Shown here: positions 53,730-64,000 of the stretch, piece after piece
Layout of the letters: each line of letters begins with the position of its first letter
How positions within the stretch are numbered: position 1 is the stretch's first letter
Origin: Laccaria trichodermophora
Lineage: Eukaryota; Basidiomycota; Agaricomycetes; Agaricales; Hydnangiaceae
Length of the DNA stretch: 64,000 nt
Assembly: GCA_018417955.1 (NCBI GenBank)
Contig: JACTVC010000003.1
Span: 2,728,001-2,792,000, forward strand
Direction: 5' to 3'
Position numbers and translations under genes: made by a program
Notes under the pieces: generated by a model
Seen by the model: the letters and a program-made list of their open reading frames with translations, nothing else
What the model was told of the DNA's origin: nothing
The model's database searches: none

Positions 53730-53855
53730 GATGGCAGGATGGAAAGATGGAAGGATGGGAGGATGATGGGATGGTGGGATGGCAGGATGGTGGGATGGCG
53801 GGATGGCGGGATGGCAGGATGGCAGGATGGCAGGATGGCGGGATGGTGGGAGAAT
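53730..53855. repeat. GGATGG-type minisatellite in the foldback centre
   Basis: A run of GGGATGGCAG/GATGGTGGGATGGCG words with 8-10 bp units. Frames across it on both strands are composition artefacts. Confidence 0.9.
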
Positions 53856-53924
53856 CCACTCACTTGCCACTTTGCAGCCGGACATGGCATTAGCTGAAGG
53901 ACTTCGCCAATTGAATATCAAATC

Positions 53925-56150
53925 GGTTCTATTATCTGATGTGCAACCTGGGCATTTCTACCATGTTATTTTTTACCCGGCCTCGGACCAGCCAAAGTAT
54001 GACAATTTAATATCCGTCACCCGATGTGCAGTCCAGGCACTTTTACCAATTTAATTCACCTGTCTGCTCGGTTATTTTCTACCTGCCCTTGGCACCAGCC
54101 AAGGTACCTCAGCAATTCAATATTAAATTGGCTCTATTATCCGATGTGCAGCCCAGGCACTTTTATCGATTTAATTCAGTTGTCTGCTCAGTTGTTTTCC
54201 ATCCAGCCAAAGCACTTCAACAATTTAATACTAAACAGGTTCTGTTATCTGAGATGCAGCCCGGCATTGTTACTGATTTAATTCACTTGTCTGCTTGGTT
54301 ATTTTTCACCCAGCCTCGGCACCAGCCAAAGTACTTCACCAATTTAATGTTAAATTGGCTCTATTATCGGAGACGCAGCCCAGGCACTTTTACTGATTTA
54401 ATTCACTTGTCTGCTCGGTTATTTTCCACTTGGCCTCGGCACCAGTTAAAGTATTTCACCAATTGAATATTAAATCGGCTCTATTACCCGAGACGCAGCC
54501 CAGGCATTGTTACCAATTTAATTGACTTGTCTGCTCGGTCATCTTTCACCCAGCCTCGGCACCAGCCAAAGTACTTCACCAATTTAATATTAAATTGGCT
54601 CTATTATCCAAGATGCAGCCCGGGCACTTTTACTGATTTAATTCGCTTGTCTGCTCGGTTATTTTCCACTCGGCCTTAGCACCAATTAAAGTACTTCACC
54701 AATTTAATATTAAATCGGCTCTATTACCTGAGACGTAACCTGGGCACTTTTACCGATTTAATTCACTTGTCTGCTCGGTCATTTTTCACCCGGCCTCGGC
54801 ACCAGCCAAAGTACTTCACCAATTTAATATTAAATTGGCTCTATTATCCAAGATGCAGTCCGGGCACTTTTACCGATTTAATTCACTTGTCTGCTCGGTT
54901 ATTTTCCACCCGGCCTCGGCACCAGTTAAAGTACTTCACCAATTTAATATTAAATCGGCTCTATTACCCAAGACATAGCCTGGGCACTTTTACCGATCTG
55001 CTCGGTTATTTTCCACTCGGCCTCGGCACCACTTAGAGTACTTCACCAATTTAATATTTAATCAGCTCTATTACCCGAGACGTAGCCCGGGCACTTTTAC
55101 TGATTTAATTCACTTGTCTGCTCGGTCATTTTTCACCCGGCCTCGGCACCAGCCAAAGTACTTCACCAATTTAATATTAAATTGGCTCTATTATCCAAGA
55201 TGCAGTCCGGGCACTTTTACCGATTTAATTCACTTGTCTGCTTGGTTATTTTCCACCCGGCCTCGGCACCAGTTAAAGTACTTCACCAATTTAATATTAA
55301 ATCGGCTCTATTACCCAAGACATAGCCTGGGCACTTTTACCGATCTGCTCGGTTATTTTCCACTCGGCCTTGGCACCACTTAGAGTACTTCACCAATTTA
55401 ATATTTAATCAGCTCTATTACCCGAGACGTAGCCCGGGCACTTTTACCGATTTAATTCACTTGTCTGCTCGGTCATTTTTCACCCGGCCTCAGCACCAGC
55501 CAAAGTACTTCACCAATTTAATATTAAATCGGCTCTATTACCCAAGACATAGCCTGGGCACTTTTACCGATCTGCTCGGTCATTTTTCACCCGGCCTCGG
55601 CACCAGACAAAGTACGTCACCAATTTAATATTAAATAATCTCTATTATTCAAGATGCAGCCTGGCCACTCTTACTGATTTAATTCACTTGTCTGCTCAGT
55701 TATTTTCCACTCAGCCTCGGCACCACTTAAAGTACCTCACCAATATATTATTAAATCGGCTCTATTACCTGAGACACAGCCCGGGCACTTTTGCCAATTT
55801 AATTCACTTGTCTGCTCAGTTATTTTCCTGGCCTCGGCACCAGCCAAAGTACTTCACCAATTTAATATTGAATCAGCTCTATTACCTGAGACGCAGCCCG
55901 AGCACTTTTGCCAATTTAATTCACTTGTCTGCTCGGTTGTTTTCCACCCAGCCAAAATACTTCAACAATTTAATATTCAACAGGTTCTATTATGCGAGAC
56001 GCAGCCCGGGCATTGTTACCAATTTAATTCACTTGTCTGCTCCGTTATTTTTCACCCAGCCTCGGCACTAGCTAAAGTACTTCAACAATTTAAAATTAAA
56101 TCGGTTTCGTTATCTGAGATGCAGCCCAGGCACTTTTACCGATTTGAAGC
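53925..56150. repeat. right 120-bp tandem array, inverted
   Basis: About 18 units carry TTAATTCACTTGTCTGCTCG and TTAATATTAAATCGGCTC, the reverse complement of the left array. Some units near 54995, 55340 and 55570 are shortened to about 104 bp by loss of the same segment, so a short variant has itself spread within the array. Confidence 0.92.
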
Positions 56151-56640
56151 CGAGCAGAAAACATATACTAGTCCATATTGAAAAGGCCAGGCTGGCTCAA
56201 AGATCGGCTGATGCCATGTTTAGAAATTGTCAGTTTTCATGGCCAACCCAGTAGCAGTATCCATTTGCTGGACTGATCAGCGAAGCCATGACTACAATAA
56301 TGTGGGTCCCACCAGCTGACTCTGCTAATCAAAATTCAAGACCCTCAGCTGATCACCAACCCAGGAACATTCAAATCTGTCAACTGATCCTGCATAGCTA
56401 TCTTCCATCAGCCGATATACAAATAGTTGTCCTTCGCTCTCGAGGTGTAATTCCTGCTGATCCAGCTGTGCTAAATCTACATCACCGGCCGACCCTTCAT
56501 TACCTTATTCATGGGACTGCATCGGCCAATTCATCAACACCAGGTTATTGTCTCTTATCGGCCCATCAGCAGGCACCATCAACTATGGCCTGTTTGTATG
56601 TTCGGGGCTCTCAGTGTTGGTGGGTGATTCCTACTAACTG

Positions 56641-57496
56641 CCCTGTGTATTGGAGGTGCCGCTGATGCATCTAGCATTGCTACAGGGCCCCAAATATAGA
56701 TTTTTGAAGCTTATATACTAAATTTTTTTAAGGCCTGCTGGAGGTCCCCCCCCCCCCCCCCACCTACCTCGGGTTACTGGTCGACATCCCGGGGCCCCCT
56801 TGTAAAAATATCTTTTGGAATTTCCTTATTTCCTTCCTGTTTTTTTCACATTCAAGTTTACCTCAAGTGTGTCACCCCTTCTTGAGCATGCTAATTCTGA
56901 GGCATCTGATGTGTCTGACACCCTCAATTCAACAAAATTTCCCAAGTGCGCTATTTCTGATATTCTGATAAAGCTGACACATCTACTTTAATGCTGTGCT
57001 GTGAGTTTCATTGTGCAAAACAATTTGCAAGCAACTGCAGAGTATTTTATAAGGGAAAAGGCATGGTTTTTTTTAAAGTTCAGACCATTGACTTTCCTTT
57101 GACTTCTCCCAAGCTATCTTTGTCAGCATTAGGGTAACAAAAGTTGACTTTACAAACAGGAATAGTCAGATTTTTTGTAAGCCTCCTTTTTTGTGGAAAG
57201 GCAAAAAATTATTTACAGATAGATAGATAGATAGATTTTACAAGTGGGAGCATTACCCCACATTATCATTAGCCTTTACTGACAATGTCCCAGCCTGGAA
57301 AAAGTGTTGGACTTGCTCAAGCTATCACACTCTGGGATATTGGGCTGTGTTTCTTGTGTGGCAGGATGGTTAAGCTGCATAAGGGCTAAGGTGCTAAGGG
57401 TTGAGGTGGTGAGTCTATTGCAGTACCTGTGTATCAAGATGACAATTGGGGTCAATGGTCCATATGTACTGCAGAATTTATTGCCATTTTTGAAAT
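56641..57496. other. repeat-rich spacer without a gene
   Basis: It holds a run of about 15 C residues near 56747-56761, AT-rich sequence, and a (GATA)n microsatellite near 57216-57236. I see no coding exon. Confidence 0.5.
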
Positions 57497-58365
57497 AGCT
57501 GGCACAGCTGCAATCACGTCACTACAAAGTCACAAATCCCTGCATCTTTGAACTGTAAATACTTATCATAAAGACATGATTTATAGTGTTTTGGAATTGT
57601 CTCAGTGAGCTCTACGTCTCCTCATATTTTGTTTTATGATAAAATGACAACTATACTATATTGAAACTGCTGCAAGGATTTCTCCACCAATACCTAATGG
57701 AAAGCTACAATCTTGGGTGCTTTAGAATCACACAATGTGCACCTAGGTCACCCCATAATTTATTTTGTGTAATAGTATGTACTGGATCCATAACTGCACT
57801 ATAAATGATGACACCCCATTACTTCCCTTCCAAATTTGGTCATCACACATTCAGCATGGGTTTCTGTGCAAGATAAACCTTGGGGTGACCTAGCTACTTA
57901 CTCTGCAATTTTAACACAGTAAAAATTGTATTTTTTTGATGAGTACATGAAGAGAAATTGATGCAGCATCAAGTTGGGTGCCTAATTTGGACAGAAATGA
58001 GGGTATCGTCACTTGTAGCACAGTTACAAAGCCAGTACATATTCTTACACAAAGTAAATTATAAGGAAACTTAGGTGCACACTGTGCGATTCTAACGCAC
58101 CCAAGATTGTAGCTTTCCATTAGGTATTGGTGGAGAAATCCTTGCAGCAGTTTCAGCACTGTCCTTGCCTACCCTCCAGCAGGAATATAATATAGTTGTC
58201 ATTTTCTCATAAAATAAAATATGGGGAAACCTAGAGCTCACTGAGACAATTCCAAAACACTATAAATCATGTCTTTACTATAAGTATTTACACAGAAAAT
58301 CATGTTCAAAGATTCACAGGGATTTATGACTTTGTTTTGATGTGATTGCGGCTGCGCCAAAGCAT
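57497..58365. mobile_element. near-palindromic MITE
   Basis: Long inverted repeats pair 57500-57770 with 58050-58360. Matching words include GCAATCACGTCA/TGATGTGATTGC, AAATCCCTG, TTATAGTGTTTTGGAATTGT, GAGCTC, and GCAAGGATTTCTCCACCAAT with TACCTAATGG. A spacer of about 280 bp separates the arms. There is no transposase. The class cannot be set, as no target duplication was read. Confidence 0.65.
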
Positions 58366-58903
58366 GTTGTGCAAAGTTTTGTCCATGGACTTCTCGCCAA
58401 CCTTACTGGTCTGGGTGGAATCTGGATGTCAGATGCTTTTAATTCAACATTTATTTAGGTCACGGTCACGGTACGTCTCCGAGTGTGACGATTTCGTGAC
58501 TCTGTGACTGGGAAGTGGCGGAGCAGGGGAATCGGCACACGCAAACAACAGACTGTTTGAATGACTCTGTATTTGCTTCTGCGAGATCTACGAGGGTACT
58601 GTTATGGTACCTATGTTATGGTATACCACTTATCTACTCTTACTTATCAATTCCCTCTCAATCTTCCATTGTCCAATCCCTCACTCTTATAAAACCCCTC
58701 ACTCTTATTATTAACTCAAGTCTCTTAGGATGGTATGACATGTATTCTTTACCTTGTACTACAGCACAAGGGTCTGGTGTATCTACTTAAGTAAGATGCA
58801 CACTAAAGACACTAAAGCTCGACGCGATGCGACGCGACTACTGCCAATGCTTGACAATGTTTGACTAAGGGGACGCAAACAAACGGAACGCAAATCCTAA
58901 CAG
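58366..58903. other. spacer without a recognised gene
   Basis: It contains short direct repeats (TCACGGTCACGGTACG, ACCCCTCACTCTTAT...CCCTCACTCTTAT). A frame at 58515-58790 has no recognisable features. It ends at the presumed LTR. Confidence 0.4.
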
Positions 58904-59428
58904 TGTTGCCATAGACGTGGCAGTTAAACAAAGAGAAGCCAAACATGCAAACAAGAAGTCACGATGACTCTTGTCCGGCTCGGGCATTCGGGGAAGATTC
59001 AGAACATGACGGAAGGTTCTGAGACCTTCCACCATGCTCCAGGACTAGTAGACATGTATATATAAATGTCAGTAGAACTACATGAATTGATACTCAACTT
59101 TTACCCCAAATACATAGTAAGAACTTAAGATCTTGAATAAGACTGAGTAACGTCGCTTTGAGTTATATTTGGTAAAGCCTTGTGCTATCAATAAACTCGA
59201 TCTAAGTAGTTAAAGCCTAGCGCTAACTCTTGTGATCATGCTCTGTTCTTTGTCACACTTCAAGATGTATTAGGAACCTCGCTATCTAGAGAACCCCTCA
59301 CTCATCAACTCTCACTCACTCAACGGATTGACTCAACGTAAGTTCCGACTTGACCATTATCAACTGATCTATCTGTATTCGCAGGAATACACCAAAATTA
59401 GAGTCGACGCAATCGACGAACTCTAACA
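58904..59428 (+). repeat. probable 5' LTR of a second LTR retrotransposon
   Basis: The segment starts TGTTGCC and ends CTCTAACA. A TATATATAAATG sequence lies near 59057 and AATAAACTC near 59190. A likely primer binding site, TTGGTGGACAC, follows directly. A gag frame begins 180 bp later. No second LTR is present in the window, so the start is inferred from the TG...CA rule. Confidence 0.6.
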
Positions 59429-59608
59429 TTGGTGGACACATTGGGAAATTCTCTACGTTCGCGTTGGTATCCACGCAACCATCAGATCTCACGATCTTCG
59501 GGGTATATAAGCACTTCCGTTAACGAACGGAACACGTTGCGCCCACACAACGCAGGTTACCTTCTAATCACTCACCCGAATTTCAAATAAATTCCGTAAA
59601 CCGACTTC

Positions 59609-62047
59609 ATGGATAATACAAAGAAATCGTCTAACCCAGGTAGGAAAACTAACAATTCCCAATCAGCAGGTATGTCAAGAGGCACAACACCCGCTTCCGG
59701 AACAACGAGTACGCCTCGCGGGAGGGAATCGATTTTGGAAACAAGCACGCAAAATGTGTTTACGCCAGGTACACCGGACATCCCTGAGGAATTGGATATT
59801 CCTGACGTAGCATCCTTTCAGACGGCACGAGAACAAAATCAAGATCAACAGACGCCTATTCCGGCTACAATCGAACCTGAGTACCCCAACATTGATGACC
59901 TCGTTGAATTAGGAACCCCATTCACGTCCAATGAACTACCTGATCGAGGGTCGTACAAGGAAATACTAGTGGACTTCCCCGCGTGTATGCCCTTCTCCTC
60001 ATTTGGGGAAACCGTCACTGACACGGGACTGGAAAGATCAGAGAAGATATTTGCCTTGGCAGGACGCCATCGCCAAGCATTGCAATTAGGGGAGGCTGCT
60101 CTTCGACGACCCATCTATAGTTCCTACGGAAAAGTCGTAACGCACAAAGGACGGAAAGGTTTGTTCAAAGAAGAAATGGAGATCTTAAAGGAACTCTTGA
60201 GCAGTTTGTATTATTTCAACAACGGAGCTGACCAAGCCGGATTTGCTTTACAGAAGATTATTCTAGTGAATTTGAATCAGCAGCTCAAATCAAGAAGAAG
60301 CGAAGCAGAGGAGAATTTGATAATTAGTGGAGAAGGCGTCCCTCCATTGCCGAAATGGGGTTTACACGGTAAGGCCGACGAATTTTGGACAGCAAATGAC
60401 TTTGAGATCTTAGGAGCATGTTATCGACGTGAAGTTGAAAATTTCCTAGCCTACTTGGTGGAGCATTATGATTTTTCAAAGGTTAAAAAGGATTGAGGAC
60501 CGGATCAACGGGCTAGCGTATCATCCGCGCTGTTCAAGAAATCGGTGATTAATCCTCCAACTATTACCGCAGTACGAGATCGACGACCCGCATTTGTAGA
60601 AGGCGAACCTGATAGTATCTCCGGTTACCTTAAGAAAGGCAAGAGACCTCATTTCAATCACCCAGTGGCTAACATGAATACATCTGTATTCGGGCATCCC
60701 ACTCAAACAAGTTCGTCACACGCCATCAGGGAGTTATTCGGTATTACGCCAGACTCAGTGGTCCCCACGGACGTTAAGAGGTCCGCGCCCGTCTCTCAAA
60801 GCGACGATGACGAGTCCACTAATCCTCGTTCACATAAGTCCGTTGATCAAGCCCAACGTATGCCACGACCTAGCGGAGGTGATCCTGGTGATTCAGACGG
60901 CGATGACAGTAGCAATGGGGAAGGAAACAAAGGTCCTCGCAAACCGTCAACGCCGAACAACCCACGGAAAAATCCGTTCGATATCACCACAGGAGAATCG
61001 ACTCCTCTCGCTAATAAACCACCGCCGGAAGCGCAATTCGACGTGAAGCTTAAACTCGAGGCCATACCTTCTTGGGACGGCAATCCCGAGGATCTGAGGT
61101 GCTGGCTTCTAAAGATAAATAGCCTAGCTAAATGGTCTCAGATAGTTTTCAAACAATTAGGTATGCTTGTACCTACTCGCCTTACGGGTTCAGCTGAGAT
61201 CTGGTATTACAGTCAAAGTATCGAGACGCGCAACAGAATCGAAAAGGATTGGAATATGCTATGAACGGCTATAGGAGAATACTATATGAATCGTGCCTTC
61301 CTAGACAAGCAGAAGGTGCACACAAACCGCGCATCATTCCGCGACGCTGGAAATGCTCGGGAATCGCCCAGTGAGTACGTTATCAGAAAACTGGAACTAT
61401 TACAATTCGTCTACAACTACACGGACAGTGAACTAATCAACGAAATTATGGAAGGAGTTCTGTCGCACTGGACTCTGGTAATCACGCCACATCTGCTTCA
61501 GAACTTGGAACAGTTTCAACGATCTGTCAAGTTTCATGAAGATTCTCTTATCAAGTTGGGAGGAGGTGATAATTCCTACAGTAAGCAAGGCGTTCAGAAT
61601 TACTCGAAAGAAAACTCTAATCGGAGTTCCTACAATCCGTTTAGAAACGCTCGAGTAAATTTAGTGGGATGGTCCAAGGCAACAGAAAATCCGCCGTTCC
61701 CTAAAGACGATTCTAACGTCTCGTCGCGAGGTACACCAGAAGATAAAGGTGCACGACCTTGCCGACACTGCGGTAGCGGGAAGCACTGGGACAATGACTG
61801 TAAGCATGCAAGGAAAGGAGAAAAGCGTGCAAGAACTAACGCAGTTAGCAGCACGGCCGAAGATAGTCAAGCACAAGATAAATACGACGACGCGTATTAC
61901 GAACGGTTTAGCGACGACGAAGAAGATAAATCGGATTTTTAGAAACCCTCTCAGCCACCAGGGAAACGCCAACGCTGGGGGGGGCACACATCGTTAAAAC
62001 GTCTCGAGTATATTCTGAAGCTGAGTCTTGGCGTAAAAATCTTTTAA
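59609..62047 (+). pseudogene. gag relic of a Ty3/gypsy-type element with three in-frame stops
   Basis: One frame runs from the ATG at 59609 to 62047, broken only by TGA at 60494-60496, TGA at 61262-61264 and TAG at 61940-61942. The N-terminal 300 residues are polar, then there is a capsid-like region (KLEAIPSWDGNPEDLRCWL, LTGSAEIWYY, and ESPSEYVIRKLELLQFVY after the second stop). A zinc knuckle C-x2-C-x4-H-x4-C (CRHCGSGKHWDNDC) lies near 61758-61800, and an acidic tail follows. There is no protease or reverse transcriptase downstream, so the element is truncated. Each stop can come from a single C-to-T change. The capsid and knuckle order resembles the chromovirus gag at 21892. Confidence 0.85.
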
Positions 62048-63086
62048 ATCCATATTCAGACGCGCCTTCCTTAAACTCATCATACATTAAGCATTCACCT
62101 CTACCTCTCATCAATTGAAAAACGCGTCGGAAACTTTCCAAGGAAATCAACGGTCTTTCGTTTCACATGCAAACTCAGACGGACAAATCGCAGCCTAGGC
62201 TGTACTAAATTACCAAAAAGCCCTGTGTACACCCACAAGGCTCTATACCCCAGGTTGTGCAATGATGCATTTTGTCCATAAGCAATCTTTTGTGCATCCT
62301 GTTTTTATAAATGTTGACCTTCGGAATTTCGAAAAAAATTTGGTTTTTGTCAGCAAATTAGCCCCTGAAATAGGTTTTCGTTCCTCAGAAAAGAATCACG
62401 GTTCTTTGGATTGTTTTTAGATCAAAATGTGATTCTTGTTTTGATTGTTCGTGGTTCTGCCATCAAATACTGTCGTTTGGATGTAATATTGTATTTCCTC
62501 CATCAATATCAGTCCGCTGTCCATCAATGACAGGCGGAAGACATCTTTCCTTCCGTCAACACATCCGCCGTATGATTTCCGTCCTTCCGCGCTCATATAT
62601 TTGTCACCGTCGTATGTTTGTCGTTATTTTATTTTATTTCTACTTCATTTGGGGTGCGCTAGCGCACCCCACCAGGATGTATGTCTTCCTCATGGATGCC
62701 TGTTGGTAACATACTCATTATACTTATTGCATAAATGGAAATTATGCCACACGACGCGGAATGGCGTTGCAAAGCGACGCTTGTTCGACTTCAACCAAAC
62801 GTCACGTGATTCGCAAACCTCAACCGCTCTCCTTTCCCAACAGCCCTCAGAGTTCAAAATCATTGCACAATGTTAGTTTACACCATACTATTGATGTTTT
62901 AACCTTTTTGTGTCACCCACCACGAGGATATAATTTTTACAAGTTCTTTTAAGCTTTTTGTTCTAAGTTGAGAGTGTTGACCTTAACGGAGCTCCTGCAT
63001 ATGCAGCAAGAAAATTTTATACAGCAAGATATACGACAAGATATCACTACGAAAGAATATGGGCTAGCGGGCTCAAGCCCCGTACG
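62048..63086. other. spacer with a perfect 20-bp palindrome
   Basis: No gene is recognised. At 62651-62670 GGGGTGCGCT is followed by its exact complement AGCGCACCCC. The frames near 62527-62952 have no family features. The sequence next to the following gene's stop (CTAGCGGGCTCAAGCCCCG) is also partly self-complementary. Confidence 0.45.
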
Positions 63087-64000
63087 CTAAAGCTTGCGCT
63101 TACGCCTCTTGGAAGGGGAAGCGGCCGGCACTTGAGGAACGAGACTCGAGCGCCCACGCTTTTTGAGAGTCGAAGCAGCCGGTTTTTGAGAGAAAATGCT
63201 AGAGAACAGTGTCAAATAGAGTCAGGGAGATTCAGTAAGGTCCAATCGTACCTCGATGAGCCCGAATCCGACGAGCCTAAAAGCTGGGACATGACCCAGC
63301 TAACATCTTCCACAGCAGCGATCCATCCGGCATGGGATGAACAGTCATCTCCGAGGGTAGTGGCCCACCAAAACAAAGTCGCGAGAACGGTGTACCAGCC
63401 GTTCTGCCCATGCTTACGAAGACAGGCCCATGCATCCTCCCCATCCAAAGGGCCGCGATGCGTCGTAGGCAAGACCCCTTCCACCTCCGTTGCTCCACGC
63501 GCAATCGGTTGCAAACCCTTCCACCATGCCCACCACGCCTGCTCGAACGCTGGCAGCTTCTGGAGGGTAATTTTTGGGGTGGCTTTACGGCCACGAGCAA
63601 TCCACCACGCTACCTCGTCCGGTCTCTTGTCACTTTTGAAGCCAGTCCCCGCTCCTCCAATGCCAAAGCCGGTCCGTTTTTCGAGCTCAACGTACTTCAA
63701 AATTATCGATGCGAAGGCCGATCCGAGATCACCAGACGTCAACTGTGCGTAAGCCTTCCCGAACCACGCTGGCCACTTCACATCCACGGGAGGGAGGGTC
63801 ACAGAAAGAGGGGGTTGCCGACCTTCAATCGTAAGCGGCGGTAGGACGGTAGAGAGGGGAGCGGCCACAGCAATTGAAGTTGATTCCTGAACGACGGGCG
63901 CGTGGGGAATATCACCATCTACCGCATCCGGCTCAGGAAGCTGGATGGATGGCGGATGACCTGTATTGACAGGTGCTTCCACGGTTTTCTCATTATCTCC
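63087..64000 (-). CDS. C-terminal part of a cargo-like protein, runs off the window
   Basis: The last exon is 63198-63087 and the preceding exon runs from 63252 off the right edge. A 53-bp intron (GTACGA to CTAG) joins them in frame. The protein has the tryptophan-rich domain of the KDZ cargo gene at 33082-36061, with matching blocks: AWWIARGRKATPK, AWWAWWKGLQP, TVLATLFWWATT and AAVEDVSWVMSQLLG. The tail is strongly basic (KKRGRSS, then SKRRKRKL), a likely nuclear signal that the KDZ copy lacks. The missing N-terminal part lies beyond 64000. It may mark another KDZ element or a free-standing relative. The frame is open to the edge, and the segment is intact. Confidence 0.8.

Larger units (their letters stand above)
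49570..56640. mobile_element. foldback-like element, 7 kb, with two inverted 120-bp arrays
   Basis: The two ends are inverted copies: from the left CCCCAACAACACTGAG, ATACAAACAGGCCATGG and TTGATGGTGCCTGCTGATG; the right end reads the same in reverse (about 56570-56640). Inside are arrays of a 120-bp unit in opposite orientation at 50460-52600 and 53925-56150. The centre holds 1.3 kb without a recognised gene. Long inverted repeats built of tandem units are the layout of foldback elements. No transposase is visible, so it is non-autonomous. The ends are approximate and no target duplication was identified. Confidence 0.65.

Overview
The window looks like genomic DNA of an agaricomycete (mushroom-forming) basidiomycete. 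The evidence is short 49-65 bp GT-AG introns that join neighbouring frames exactly, a cluster of fungal FunK1 kinases, a KDZ transposon with a CxC2 cysteine cluster, and heavy repeat content. No RNA genes were recognised. All gene calls rest on reading the translated sequence; no search was run.

Left part, 1-14182, is mostly host genes. An intact FunK1-type kinase lies at 636-3378 on the minus strand. Next is a six-exon gene with a possible PD-(D/E)XK-like fold (5299-6571), then a frameshifted aminoglycoside-phosphotransferase-like relic (7246-8152). Two decaying FunK1 copies follow (8305-10938 and 11271-12262), then an intact three-exon short-chain dehydrogenase resembling HSD10 (12542-13431). 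The 3' end of a second copy of the PD-like gene lies at 13851-14182.

Middle part, 14183-49290, is one nested insertion of about 35 kb that splits that second copy; the missing coding sequence resumes at 49291. Its base is a head-to-tail chain of six related non-coding elements (Y1, Y2, Y3, X1, Y4, X2). A non-autonomous hAT-like element (14831-16651, 8-bp target duplication) sits in Y1. A Ty3/gypsy chromovirus (19986-44881, two 366-bp LTRs, 5-bp duplication CCTCC) sits in X1. That retroelement was hit twice inside its single gag-pol frame: by an 827-bp inverted-repeat element (21052-21878) and by an 11-kb KDZ DNA transposon (25993-37064), each flanked by a perfect 7-bp duplication. The KDZ transposon carries an apparently intact CxC2/KDZ transposase, a viroplasmin-domain gene and a large conserved cargo gene. 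Downstream of pol the chromovirus has two further ORFs; the second looks like an SR-type protein (RRM-like fold, RS-rich region, basic tail).

Right part, 49291-64000, is repeat-rich. It starts with the 5' remnant of the split gene (49291-49569). A foldback-like element of about 7 kb follows (49570-56640), with two inverted arrays of a 120-bp unit. Then come a near-palindromic MITE (57497-58365), a 5' LTR with a gag relic carrying three in-frame stops (58904-62047), and the 3' end of a gene homologous to the KDZ cargo gene (63087-64000, running off the window).

The inferred order of events is: duplication of the PD-like gene, insertion of the Y/X chain, LTR element into X1, then KDZ and its small relative into the LTR element. 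All four differences between the two LTRs are CpG transitions, which suggests cytosine methylation of this repeat block.
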